Under the pieces are notes generated by a model. It was not told the origin of the DNA. It worked only from the letters and a program-made list of their open reading frames with translations, and did not search any database. This document shows positions 33,221 to 41,773 of a stretch of DNA of 64,000 nucleotides, piece by piece. This DNA comes from Bacillota bacterium (GTDB lineage: Bacteria; Bacillota; Clostridia; Lachnospirales; Bianqueaceae): contig JAFRZE010000003.1 in assembly GCA_017442735.1 (NCBI GenBank), forward strand, positions 62,001 to 126,000. The letters run 5' to 3'. Numbering within the stretch: position 1 is the stretch's first letter; every line of letters begins with the position of its first letter. Both the position numbers and the translations under genes were made by a program.

Positions 33221-35145
33221 TGGATCTGGGCAGGATCAGACTGGAGCGGGCCTTTGGAAAAGCGGAATTTCCCATGGAAAAGGGGAGCTTCGAATATATC
33301 GATGAAGTCACGGACCGCTTAGAGGAGGATCCGCGAAAATGGCTGAGTCTGGAGCTGGTTTCGGAAAACGAATTCTGTCTCCGGATCTTTCCGGCAGAAG
33401 ATGAAAAGAACCGCTGGTATCTGCGGATCCCGACAGACTTTTTTGCCGGTCCTGCCGCTGACGAAGAGCATTTCTACGGCACCGGCGAGACCTTCCCGGA
33501 GTTTGATCTTTCCGGACAGAAGGTACGGGTCTGGGTAGCCGAGCATCAGAATGCCAAGCGGATCGCGCGGAAACTGGATCTTTGGGAAAAGCAGGGACCG
33601 GAGCCGGAAAGGACCTGGCCGTTCTCTGATTATGAGACCTACTACGCGCAGCCGACGTTCGTCAGCAGCCGAAAATACTATGTCCATGTGGATTCCACCG
33701 GCTATGTGAAATTTGATTTCACCCGTCCGGGCTGGGTCGGTATCGAGATCCGGGATAAAGCGCCGATCTTCTTCGGAAGAGCGGAGAGTTTTGAAGAACT
33801 TTCATCTCTTTTTTCCGAACGTCTCGGAAGGCAGAAAGTCCTGCCCGAATGGACGCGTGACGGTGTGATTCTCGGGATCGAAGAAGGCCCTGAGGCGATC
33901 GATGAGAAGATCGCCAAAGTACAGGCAGCCGGTACGCCGGTCGTGGGCATCTGGTCCCAGGACTGGTGCGGATGCCGGAGGACGGGATTCGGCTATCAGG
34001 TCATGTGGAACTGGCGGTATGACAGGGAGCTTTATCCGGATCTGCCGCAGCATATCCGCCGCTGGAGAAAAGAAGGGATCCGTTTCCTCGGGTATATCAA
34101 TCCGTTCATGGCGATCGAAAAAGACCTCTATGCCTATGCCAGCGCGCAGGGCTACTGTGTCAAAGATCACGACGGAAAAGATTATCTGGTCACGATCACG
34201 ACCTTCCCGGCCGCAATGATCGACCTCACGAATCCGGCCGCCTGGGAATGGTATAAAGGCGTCATTAAAGCCAACATGATCGGGATCGGCCTTTCCGGAT
34301 GGATGGCGGATTTCGGCGAGTATCTGCCGACGGACTGTGTTCTTTTCTCGGGAGAAGATCCGGAGATCAAGCACAATGACTGGCCGGCTCTCTGGGCGAA
34401 GTGCAACCGGGAAGCGGTCCGGGAAGCCGAGATCGCCGGACTTGTACCGGAGGGAGAGATCTTCTTCTTCACCCGGGCAGGTTCTGCCGGAACGGTCCGG
34501 TACTCGGATATGATGTGGAATGGTGATCAGCATGTGGACTGGTCTCTGGACGACGGACTGGCTTCCGTGATCCCGGCGACACTGTCTCTGGCAATGAGCG
34601 GCTACGGACTGACGCATTCGGACGTCGGCGGTTATACCACGATGGGGCCCATGACCCGCACCAAAGAACTGATGATGCGCTGGGAGGAGATGAACACTTT
34701 CTCGCCCCTGATGCGCACGCACCCCGGCAATCAGCCTTCCCGCAGCGTTCAGTTTGACGGGGATGAGGAGATGATCCGTCATCTGTCGCTTTGTGTACGG
34801 CGTTACGCGGCGCTGAAAGAGTATCTTGTATCGCTGGAAGAGGAGAACGCGGAGAAGGGCGTCCCGGTGATGCGGCCGCTTTTCTATCATTATGACGAAC
34901 CGCGGGCTTATACGGAGAAATTCGAGTATCTGCTGGGAAGGGATCTTCTGATCGCTCCGGTGATCCGGGAAGGGGAGAAGACACGGAACGTCTATCTGCC
35001 GGAGGATCTTTGGATCCATCTCTGGAGCGGGAAAGAATATACCGGCGGCGTATACGGGATCGAAGCGCCGATGGGGATGATCCCTGTATTTGTGAGAAAA
35101 AACAGCCCATATCAGGCTGTCTTTATGAACGTATCAAAATTGTAA
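33217..35145 (+). CDS. YihQ-type GH31 alpha-glycosidase, candidate sulfoquinovosidase with altered sulfonate site
   Basis: 642 residues, clearly closer to E. coli YihQ than to ordinary alpha-glucosidases: WMADFGEYLPTD (nucleophile D365), MMWNGDQHVDWSLDDGLAS (acid/base D437) and HSDVGGYTT match YihQ nearly word for word. YihQ recognises the sulfonate through R301, W304 and Y508. The equivalents here are Q261, W264 and Y473, so the Arg is lost while its spacing to the nucleophile (104 residues) is unchanged. YihQ Q262 corresponds to E222; Q288 is kept as Q248. Two arginines (R254, R255) sit close by and could compensate. It should cleave sulfoquinovosyl glycerol or a related alpha-glycoside inside the cell. 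It overlaps the isomerase gene by 4 bases. Confidence 0.82.
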   Translation: MMDLGRIRLERAFGKAEFPMEKGSFEYIDEVTDRLEEDPRKWLSLELVSENEFCLRIFPAEDEKNRWYLRIPTDFFAGPAADEEHFYGTGETFPEFDLSGQKVRVWVAEHQNAKRIARKLDLWEKQGPEPERTWPFSDYETYYAQPTFVSSRKYYVHVDSTGYVKFDFTRPGWVGIEIRDKAPIFFGRAESFEELSSLFSERLGRQKVLPEWTRDGVILGIEEGPEAIDEKIAKVQAAGTPVVGIWSQDWCGCRRTGFGYQVMWNWRYDRELYPDLPQHIRRWRKEGIRFLGYINPFMAIEKDLYAYASAQGYCVKDHDGKDYLVTITTFPAAMIDLTNPAAWEWYKGVIKANMIGIGLSGWMADFGEYLPTDCVLFSGEDPEIKHNDWPALWAKCNREAVREAEIAGLVPEGEIFFFTRAGSAGTVRYSDMMWNGDQHVDWSLDDGLASVIPATLSLAMSGYGLTHSDVGGYTTMGPMTRTKELMMRWEEMNTFSPLMRTHPGNQPSRSVQFDGDEEMIRHLSLCVRRYAALKEYLVSLEEENAEKGVPVMRPLFYHYDEPRAYTEKFEYLLGRDLLIAPVIREGEKTRNVYLPEDLWIHLWSGKEYTGGVYGIEAPMGMIPVFVRKNSPYQAVFMNVSKL

Positions 35146-35163
35146 GGGACGGAGGAGCAGATT

Positions 35164-36543
35164 ATGGAAAAAAAGTCAGGCAAGCTGACAAAGATGAATG
35201 TCATCGGCTATGCGCTGGGTGACATGGGAGGTGTGATCACCTTCGGTACGATCGGTTCGTTTCTGCAGATGTTCTATACGGATATTCTGCATATCTCACT
35301 GGCCAAGATCACGGTGCTGATGCTGATCGCCCGGATCTGGGACGCGATTAATGACCCGCTCTGCGGCGCACTGATCGACTCCAGAAAACCTACCAAATGG
35401 GGTCGGTTCAGACCTTATGTCATGTGGTTTTCGGTGCCGCTGGCGATCGCGTTTGTCCTGACGTTCTTCAAGATCCCGGGACTTTCAGAGAATCAGTATC
35501 TGATCTATGCGTATATCACCTATATCCTGTACGGCATGCTCTATACCGCTGTCAATATCCCCTATGGCTCGATGGCGTCCGCGATGACCACGGATCTGAA
35601 GGAGCGTTCGAACCTGTCCGTCATCCGTTCGCTCGGCGCGGGCTTCGGATCGGCGCCCGGTCAGATCCTGCTGCCGCTGTTCGTCTATTCGACAGCGGTC
35701 GATACAGGTGCCAAATACCTGGACGCGAGCAAGCTTCAGACAGGCGTACTGCTTTTGGCAGGATTTTCACTGATCGTATTCTTCGGCTTCTTCAAGTTGA
35801 CCCGTGAGTATATCCCGGCGCCGGAACATCAGGAGAAGGAGAATGTGCTGAAGACCTTCAAAACACTTCTGAAGAACCGTCCTTTTATGACCCTGTGCCT
35901 GGCTTCCATGCTGCTGATCGCCGGCAGTATGTATACGCAGACCATCTTCAACTATCTCTTCAAGAACTATTTCCAGACGCCCGGACTGTTTGCCCTGGTC
36001 ACGGTTTTCAACTACATCCCCATGCTGATCCTGATGCCGTTCATGGGCAAGTTCGTTCAGAAATTCGGCAAGAAGGAAGTCTGTTCCTTCGGCAGCATCT
36101 TTGCCGCAGCCGCTTTTCTGATCCTGTTCTTTATGAAGACCAGAAGCCCGTACCTCTTCCTGGCCGTTAACCTGATCCTTGGCTTTGGCCTTTCCTTCTT
36201 CACGCTGGAAGTCTGGGCCATGGTCACAGACGTGATCGATCACTATGAGAAGGTGACCTATCGCCGCAGCGAAGGCACGACCTACGCCAGCTTCAGCTTT
36301 TTCCGCAAACTCGGACAGACGCTGGCCGGTATCGGCGCTTCCATGGCGCTCGCAGCGATCGGCTATGTTACCGCGGAAGGCACGATGATCCAGACCGAAG
36401 CGGTCAATGAAGGCATCTACAAGATCGCGACCCTGGTTCCTTTCGGAATGTATCTGTGCATGTTCCTGCTGCTGCAATTTGGTTATCCGCTGACGAAGAA
36501 AGCGGTGAAACAGCTGCGCGAGGAACTGGACAGCCGGCAGTAA
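35164..36543 (+). CDS. GPH-family sugar:cation symporter (YihO/YihP-like)
   Basis: 459 residues with about twelve transmembrane helices and the glycoside-pentoside-hexuronide family signature: GYALGDMGGVI at the N-terminus, the loop RIWDAINDPLCGALIDS and KWGRFRPYVMW. In E. coli the related YihO/YihP flank the sulfoquinovose genes, so import of sulfoquinovose or its glycerol glycoside is the natural guess. GGAGGAG precedes the ATG, 18 bases after the GH31 gene. No TauE-type exporter for the expected C3-sulfonate product is encoded in the window. The operon ends at the stem-loop at 36586-36621. Confidence 0.85.
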   Translation: MEKKSGKLTKMNVIGYALGDMGGVITFGTIGSFLQMFYTDILHISLAKITVLMLIARIWDAINDPLCGALIDSRKPTKWGRFRPYVMWFSVPLAIAFVLTFFKIPGLSENQYLIYAYITYILYGMLYTAVNIPYGSMASAMTTDLKERSNLSVIRSLGAGFGSAPGQILLPLFVYSTAVDTGAKYLDASKLQTGVLLLAGFSLIVFFGFFKLTREYIPAPEHQEKENVLKTFKTLLKNRPFMTLCLASMLLIAGSMYTQTIFNYLFKNYFQTPGLFALVTVFNYIPMLILMPFMGKFVQKFGKKEVCSFGSIFAAAAFLILFFMKTRSPYLFLAVNLILGFGLSFFTLEVWAMVTDVIDHYEKVTYRRSEGTTYASFSFFRKLGQTLAGIGASMALAAIGYVTAEGTMIQTEAVNEGIYKIATLVPFGMYLCMFLLLQFGYPLTKKAVKQLREELDSRQ

Positions 36544-36585
36544 ACAAAAAGTAAGGGGGCTGTAGCAAAAAGCCCCTCTGCAAGC

Positions 36586-36621
36586 AAACGCCCCAGCTCC
36601 TTGGGGCGTTTGTCGTTTTTT
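36586..36621 (+). terminator. Terminator of the sulfo-TAL-like operon
   Basis: AAACGCCCC and GGGGCGTTT form a 9-bp stem with an 8-base loop, followed by TGTCGTTTTTTT. Its 3' strand is also the left end of the foldback repeat, so the repeat supplies the terminator. Confidence 0.7.
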
Positions 36622-36882
36622 TCGATCCCGCCGCCCAGACTTTTTGGGCGGCGCATCAACTTGAGGCACTATCTTTACTAAATCCTGGGCGAGCGGAAGT
36701 GGTAAGCTTCTATCTTACCCAGAAAAGTCAACATACGGACGCTCCGTTTGGGCGAGAAAGAGAATTGACGAGTTATCTTATCTAATCTGTGGATAAGATA
36801 GCTCGTCAAGTTGATTTCTCATCCAGAAAACACGCATTTTTGTGGGCGGCAGGACGAGAAAAAAAGCTAAACGCCCCAAAAG
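36599..36882. repeat. Foldback intergenic repeat, copy 2
   Basis: About 284 bp similar to 8511-8806, with left and right arms complementary over roughly 40 bases (CCTTGGGGCGTTT against AAACGCCCCAAAAGG, and CCCGCCGCCCAG against GTGGGCGGCAGG). The middle has an extra near-perfect hairpin at 36767-36807 (GACGAGTTATCTTATC against GATAAGATAGCTCGTC). Like copy 1 it lies between convergent genes. Confidence 0.78.
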
Positions 36883-37027
36883 GTTCCCTGAATCACTTTT
36901 CACAGGGATTTTCAGAAAAGATTCGACTTACAACAAATGAGGGCTGCAGCACTATTTTGCTACACCCTTTTTTGTACTCCCGACGGCGTACAATTCTAAT
37001 AGCTTCAACATAACCAAAGCCCAATAA

Positions 37028-37522
37028 CTATACGGAATCATGCGGCTCTCCGGAATCGATTGCCTGCTTGAAATTCTGAACTTTACTCATGAATTCGATC
37101 ATCTGCGGTGGCATCTCTTCCGCAGAGAGCTTTTTGTAGAAATCAGGATCGTTCCGAAGTCGCGCCTCCGCGAAGTACCAGCATTTATAATTAACGATGT
37201 TGAGCATCTCTTCAAGTTCTTTCATCCGGGCAAGGATCTCTTTTCGGTGCTCCTCGAACATATACTGGCGCTCGGGAAGCGTTTCAACGCCTTTGGCATA
37301 GAGCTGCATAAAATCACGGATCTTATGGAGAGACATACCGGATTTCTTTAGGCAGGTGATGGTAAACAGCGATTCAAAGTCTTCCTCCGAGAAGAGCCTT
37401 GTCCCATGAGGACTCTTCCGGAGGAAAGGCAGCAAGCCCTCTTTGTCGTAGAAGCGCAGGGTATGGGGGCTGATGCCTGTTCGATCGGAGACATCTTTGA
37501 TGGTATAAAGCATTTCACTCAT
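37028..37522 (-). CDS. MerR family transcriptional regulator
   Basis: 164 residues. The N-terminal winged helix-turn-helix reads YTIKDVSDRTGISPHTLRFYDKEGLLPF, a clear MerR DNA-binding domain. A dimerisation helix (about 80-120) and a short effector region with one Cys and several aromatic residues follow. It is of the small-effector group rather than a metal sensor, as no metal-binding Cys pair is seen. AGAGGT precedes the ATG. It is divergent from the esterase operon, whose promoter at 37588-37618 carries the 19-bp spacer and dyad expected for MerR control. Confidence 0.93.
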   Translation of the reverse strand: MSEMLYTIKDVSDRTGISPHTLRFYDKEGLLPFLRKSPHGTRLFSEEDFESLFTITCLKKSGMSLHKIRDFMQLYAKGVETLPERQYMFEEHRKEILARMKELEEMLNIVNYKCWYFAEARLRNDPDFYKKLSAEEMPPQMIEFMSKVQNFKQAIDSGEPHDSV

Positions 37523-37587
37523 GGCCTATTACCTCTCGTAAAGCAATGTAGCTGGACAAAATAATGGAAAGATTTTCATGGGAACCC

Positions 37588-37618
37588 TTGACTTAGAGTA
37601 TTCTCTAAGGTCTATGAT
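37588..37618 (+). promoter_or_regulatory. MerR-type promoter with 19-bp spacer and perfect operator dyad
   Basis: TTGACT (37588-37593), 19 bases, TATGAT (37613-37618). Within and touching the spacer is CTTAGAGTATTCTCTAAG (37592-37609), two perfect 7-bp arms around TATT. The over-long spacer is what MerR proteins correct by twisting DNA, so the adjacent MerR gene is almost certainly the regulator. Confidence 0.9.
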
Positions 37619-37685
37619 GATACTATCATTTTATCACAGATTGTACAAATATCAAGTTTGAAAAAAAGAAACAGAGGAGGTAAGT

Positions 37686-38483
37686 ATGGCATTTCTGGAA
37701 TTTGAGTTCGATTCAAAGACGCTGAAACGTATGGCCAAATTTAGCGCGATCATCCCCTATGAGCAATTTGAACCCCCGTATCCTACCCTTTATCTTTTGC
37801 ACGGGTTAGGTGGGAACAGTTCTCGCTGGTTGCATTATACCAATGTCCGGTACCTGGCGGAGTCTCAAGGTGTAGCGGTTATTCTGCCATCCGGCGAAAA
37901 CTCATTCTATCTGGATATCCCGGTAGAGGATGGTTGTCTGGGAGATTTTGGGGCCTATGTGGGTGATGAACTGGTACAGGTTAGCAGAGAACTGTTACCT
38001 CTTTCCAGAGAAAGGCAGGATACCTGGATTAGTGGCATGTCCATGGGTGGTTACGGTGCCTATCGCAACGGCCTAAAATACTGTGACAATTTCGGAAAGG
38101 CAGCTATCTTTGCCGGGGCGGTTCATTTCTACGAATACTCCAGAGACTGGGTCAGAACCAAAGGAAATACCAGAGGTGAGCTCAAAAACTTCGAAGATCT
38201 GGATGTGACAGAGAAGACTGATCGGAATCCACGCTACCTGATCGGGCAGATCCAGAATAGAAATCAAAAAGATGCGATAAATCACTTTCCTGAGTTCTAC
38301 ATCGCCTGTGGTACAGAAGATCCGTTACTAGGCGCAAACGAAGCGCTGGCAAAGGCGCTCGGTGATGCAGGGGCTGCTGTAACTTTCAGGCCGGGAGCCG
38401 GCGGACATACCTTTGCTTTTTGCAATGATAACCTGCCATCTGTGTTTTCGTGGCTGAATCCACAAACAAAAGCCAGGGCATAA
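37686..38483 (+). CDS. Esterase of the EstA/esterase-D-like family
   Basis: 265-residue alpha/beta hydrolase. The oxyanion segment LYLLHGLGGN, nucleophile elbow GMSMGGYGA (Ser), an Asp in CGTEDPLL and a late His in GAGGHTFAF complete the triad. It resembles tributyrin or acetyl esterases of Bacillota, probably cytoplasmic as there is no signal peptide. GAGGAGG precedes the ATG. It is the first gene of the MerR-controlled operon, so it may de-esterify a toxic or signalling compound. The natural substrate is unknown. Confidence 0.88.
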   Translation: MAFLEFEFDSKTLKRMAKFSAIIPYEQFEPPYPTLYLLHGLGGNSSRWLHYTNVRYLAESQGVAVILPSGENSFYLDIPVEDGCLGDFGAYVGDELVQVSRELLPLSRERQDTWISGMSMGGYGAYRNGLKYCDNFGKAAIFAGAVHFYEYSRDWVRTKGNTRGELKNFEDLDVTEKTDRNPRYLIGQIQNRNQKDAINHFPEFYIACGTEDPLLGANEALAKALGDAGAAVTFRPGAGGHTFAFCNDNLPSVFSWLNPQTKARA

Positions 38484-38506
38484 GGAACCGGAAGGAGATA
38501 TTGCTG

Positions 38507-39298
38507 ATGAACCAGACAGCGGACTCAATGGACAGGATTACCCTCTGTGCGGAGACATTTCGCAGGCTGTTTGAACGGCAGCCGACCACGAATGAAGGGA
38601 ATGACCCTGAATTTATGCAAATCATGCAGAGATACATCTTTGGAGAAATCTGGCATAAAGGATCTTTGTCTGACCCGGTTCGGGCATTGTGCGAGGTCAC
38701 GGCTATGACGGCCAGGCATACGCTTCCGGCTTTAAAGAATCATATTCGTTCGGCTTTCAACGCGCGCTGCACAGCTGTGCAAATCCGGGAAGCGGTCTAT
38801 CTATGCGCTCCATTTACAGGATTTCCGCATGTCATGGAAGCGTGTGTAGTGATGAATGAAGTATTTGCTGAGAAGGGAATACAGGTTCCGTTGCCCAATA
38901 CCAGGACGATCGAAAAAGACACAACCAGATTGAATGTAGGAAAGAGTCTGTTTCCGGATAAAGCCGAGAACTTTACTTCAAGATTCGCGACACTTCCGCA
39001 GCCTTACGATGAGTTCATCCCCTATATACTGACAGCCTACGGTTTTGGGGATTTCGGCTCAAGAAACGGACTGATACGGAAAGAGAGAGAACTGCTTTGT
39101 ATCGTGGCGATTGTCTGTTCAGAAATCAATGAAGATTTGCTGAAGCTGCATGGACTAGCTGCGATGGATGCCGGAGCGACAATGGAAGAGATTGTTTGTG
39201 CCCTGGTGCAGGCATCCCCATATATGGGACTCGGAAGGTTACTTACTTCGCTGGAATTACTGAAATTAATCAATCAATCAGGAGGGACTTTGCTATGA
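38507..39298 (+). CDS. Carboxymuconolactone decarboxylase family protein with two CMD domains
   Basis: 263 residues containing two tandem CMD/AhpD-like helical domains (about 40-120 and 150-260). The first has VRALCEVTAMTARHTLPALKNHIRSAF and the second KERELLCIVAIVCSEI. The usual CxxC redox pair of AhpD is not evident, so it may be closer to gamma-carboxymuconolactone decarboxylase. The ATG at 38507 follows GAAGGAGA. It overlaps the aldo-keto reductase by 4 bases in the MerR-controlled operon. The reaction is unknown; a role in handling reactive carbonyl or aromatic compounds is inferred from neighbours. Confidence 0.82.
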   Translation: MNQTADSMDRITLCAETFRRLFERQPTTNEGNDPEFMQIMQRYIFGEIWHKGSLSDPVRALCEVTAMTARHTLPALKNHIRSAFNARCTAVQIREAVYLCAPFTGFPHVMEACVVMNEVFAEKGIQVPLPNTRTIEKDTTRLNVGKSLFPDKAENFTSRFATLPQPYDEFIPYILTAYGFGDFGSRNGLIRKERELLCIVAIVCSEINEDLLKLHGLAAMDAGATMEEIVCALVQASPYMGLGRLLTSLELLKLINQSGGTLL

Positions 39299-40305
39299 AG
39301 TATACAAAACTAGGACAGACGGATATTACCATATCACGATTCTGTATCGGATGCATGGGCTTCGGTGTGCCCGTGCCCGGCGGTCATCAATGGACGCTGG
39401 ATTATGAAAGCACAAAAGCTATCATTCAATATGCGCTGGAGAACGGCATCAATTTCTTTGATACGGCTATGGCTTATTCCGGAGGTACTTCTGAAGAATT
39501 TATCGGACGCGCTTTCAGAGAACTGACGGATCGGGATCAGGTGGTGATCGCGACTAAATACAGTCCCAGAACGCCTCAGCAGAAGGAGAGTATCAGCGGT
39601 AAAGACTGGATCCGGCAGTGTCTGGATAATTCTCTGGAGCGCCTGGGAACCGATTATGTGGATCTTTATATCATGCATAGCTGGGATTATCAAACGCCGC
39701 TGGAAGAAAGCATGGAAGCACTAAACGAGGCAGTAAAGGCCGGCAAGGTGCGCGCTATCGGCGTCAGTAACTGCTATGCATGGCAACTAGCCCAGGCGAA
39801 CGATCTGGCGAAGGCCAAAGGCTGGTCTCCCTTTGTTTCTATCCAGGGCCATTATAATCTGATTGCACGGGAAGAGGAGCGGGAAATGGCTCCGTTCTGC
39901 TATGCCAACGGAGTAGCGATGACGCCTTACAGCGCTTTAGCCGCCGGTCGCCTTTCCAGAAAACCGGGGGAGACCACCAAACGTCTGGAGATGGATGCTT
40001 ATGCCAAGTTCAAATATGACCGTACAGCCGAAGAAGATGGGCGTATTATTGAACGGGTCGCTGAACTGGCAGAGAGGAAAGGTGTAAGTATGACTGAGAT
40101 TTCTCTAGCCTGGCTGCTCAACAAAGTCACTTCTCCCGTGGTCGGCGCAACCAAGCCGCGTCACATTGATGGAATGGTTGGTGCAGCAGAGTTGGAACTG
40201 ACAGCTGAGGAAATTTCTTGGCTGGAAGAATTGTATGTACCCCATGAGCTGGCAGGCATGATGGCCGGCAGCAAAGGTAGAATTCCAGTGAAAAATCTGT
40301 TTTGA
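39295..40305 (+). CDS. Aldo/keto reductase
   Basis: 336-residue NADPH-dependent (alpha/beta)8-barrel oxidoreductase. The catalytic tetrad is visible as Asp and Tyr in FFDTAMAYSGG, Lys in VVIATKYS and His in LYIMHSWD. An IGVSNC segment and the C-terminal PVVGATKPRH cofactor site agree with the AKR families related to YhdN and IolS. The ATG overlaps the preceding stop (ATGA) after AGGAGGGA. It is the last gene of the MerR operon. A carbonyl detoxification role fits the regulator, but the substrate is not known. Confidence 0.93.
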   Translation: MKYTKLGQTDITISRFCIGCMGFGVPVPGGHQWTLDYESTKAIIQYALENGINFFDTAMAYSGGTSEEFIGRAFRELTDRDQVVIATKYSPRTPQQKESISGKDWIRQCLDNSLERLGTDYVDLYIMHSWDYQTPLEESMEALNEAVKAGKVRAIGVSNCYAWQLAQANDLAKAKGWSPFVSIQGHYNLIAREEEREMAPFCYANGVAMTPYSALAAGRLSRKPGETTKRLEMDAYAKFKYDRTAEEDGRIIERVAELAERKGVSMTEISLAWLLNKVTSPVVGATKPRHIDGMVGAAELELTAEEISWLEELYVPHELAGMMAGSKGRIPVKNLF

Positions 40306-40464
40306 TAATTGAGAGAAGATCAATCGCATATATTCAAAAAAGCGCGAAGAGACAGGCCATGCCGGAGCCTGACGAGGAATACAGGAGATTGAATTGAGGT
40401 GAACCTCGGCAGTGTGTCCGACGCGGATCTTGAGTCATGAATCAGTTCATTGCAGTAAGGTTGA

Positions 40465-41625
40465 TCACAGATGATAGCGGCGAAGGAGGTCTTCGTAGCC
40501 GTGGGCGACGTCGTCGACGAGCCTTGACCACGGAATGGGGATCGTTTCCTTCGCCTTTTGGCCGATCCGTTCCAGACGATCGGGATCGGAAAGCGCGTCC
40601 AGGATGGTGGCGGCCAGATCCTCGGGCGTATTCTCGCACAGGAAGCCGTTTTCTCCCTGGATCATGCCCTCAGCGGCACTGGAACCTTTGACGACGATCG
40701 AAGGCGTACCGACGGCCGCGGCTTCCCGGGTGACCAGACCGGAGGTATCATAAAGGGACGGGAAGAGGAACAGGCTGGCGCGGGCGTAAAGGGCATTCAG
40801 GACATCGTGATCGGTCAGATGACCAGTGAAGATGACTTTATCGGCAATGCCCAGATCCTCCGCGAGTTTTTTGATCTCTTCTTCGTGCGGGCCCTGACCA
40901 GCCATCATCAGGCGGAAATCTCGGTCCGGATGTTCTTTGGCAAGAAGGCCGCAGGCTTCCAGTGTACAGCGAAGGTTCTTTTTCCAGTTGATCTGTCCGA
41001 CGTACAGCAGGATCGGGATGCCGGCAGGGACGGGGAAGCGCTCTTCAGCGGCCTGTATGCCGGTTTTCGTCAGCGGATGGATATCCGTGCCGTTCGGCAT
41101 GACTTTGATCTGTCCTTTATAGCCGTAGTCGGCGAGGGTGCCGGCGGAAGACTCGCTGACAGCCCAGACTTCGGTGCAGCGGTTGTAAAAGTCGACCACA
41201 TATTTCGTGCCCACTTCCGCGAGAAGTTCGATGCCTGTCAGCTGCAGGAAGTCATCGTAATATTTGGAATGGAAGGTGCCGACGATCGGCACGTCGTGTT
41301 TGGTCGCGTAGAGCAGACCAGCCTGGCCCGCAACGAACGGACTGTGGACGTGTACGATATCCGCGTCGATCATCGCCAGTCGCGCCTGACAGTGCGCGTC
41401 AAGCGTGGGAACGCCTACCGTGTAGCTTTTCATGGCGGACAGCTGAACGCCCATATAGTCGATCAGTTCAAAAGGATATTTGCCGCGGAAACCGGTGTCG
41501 GTCATCGGGGCGACGACATAGCATTCATGGCCTTTGGCGGGCAGGTTCATGGCATATTGATAAACAACATTTCCGACGCCGTCCATGATCGGAATAAACG
41601 AATCGGAAAATTCTATAATTTTCAT
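40465..41625 (-). CDS. GT4-type glycosyltransferase
   Basis: 386 residues of the GT-B fold. The N-terminal domain begins MKIIEFSDSFIPIMDGVGNV with HVHSPFVAGQ, and the C-terminal donor site has LLYVGQINWKKN and FPSLYDTSGLVTREAAAVGTPSIV, including the E-x7-E type motif. It resembles Bacillota diacylglycerol glucosyltransferases and other membrane-lipid glycosyltransferases that start from an activated nucleotide sugar. The ATG at 41625 is directly behind AAAGGAGG with a promoter at 41657-41685. Donor and acceptor are unknown. Confidence 0.9.
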   Translation of the reverse strand: MKIIEFSDSFIPIMDGVGNVVYQYAMNLPAKGHECYVVAPMTDTGFRGKYPFELIDYMGVQLSAMKSYTVGVPTLDAHCQARLAMIDADIVHVHSPFVAGQAGLLYATKHDVPIVGTFHSKYYDDFLQLTGIELLAEVGTKYVVDFYNRCTEVWAVSESSAGTLADYGYKGQIKVMPNGTDIHPLTKTGIQAAEERFPVPAGIPILLYVGQINWKKNLRCTLEACGLLAKEHPDRDFRLMMAGQGPHEEEIKKLAEDLGIADKVIFTGHLTDHDVLNALYARASLFLFPSLYDTSGLVTREAAAVGTPSIVVKGSSAAEGMIQGENGFLCENTPEDLAATILDALSDPDRLERIGQKAKETIPIPWSRLVDDVAHGYEDLLRRYHL

Positions 41626-41656
41626 AGCGGTGCCTCCTTTCGGTTTTGGCATATCC

Positions 41657-41685
41657 ATTATACGCCGCTTTATTAGAAAAGGCAA
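41657..41685 (-). promoter_or_regulatory. Sigma-A promoter of the glycosyltransferase
   Basis: Minus-strand TTGCCT (41680-41685), 17 bases, TATAAT (41657-41662). Confidence 0.78.
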
Positions 41686-41711
41686 ATGAAGAAATCATAA
41701 AGGATTGGCCC

Positions 41712-41740
41712 TTGCTTTTCTATGGGAGAGGTCTTAGAAT
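41712..41740 (+). promoter_or_regulatory. Sigma-A promoter of the DUF1294 gene
   Basis: TTGCTT (41712-41717), 17 bases, TAGAAT (41735-41740). Confidence 0.62.
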
Positions 41741-41773
41741 GGAAAGAGAATCTTAGGGAAGGATTGTGTAAAA

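Larger units (their letters stand above)
36555..36967. mobile_element. MITE-like element with IS-type ends enclosing the second foldback repeat
   Basis: The left end GGGGGCTGTAGCAAAA (36555-36570) is inverted, with one gap, at the right as TTTTGCTACACCC (36955-36967). Ends of this form are common on clostridial insertion sequences. The 413 bp contain no transposase, so it would be a non-autonomous element. Copy 1 of the foldback repeat (8511-8806) lacks these outer ends. No target duplication is evident. This element, its 36586-36621 stem-loop and flanks fill the whole space between the transporter and MerR genes. Confidence 0.5.

Noticed and set aside
36941-36975. Independent terminator at the right end of the MITE-like element
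   Set aside because: The TTTTGCTACACCC followed by T residues pairs best with the far left end at 36555, not with a local stem, so I treat it as an inverted repeat end.
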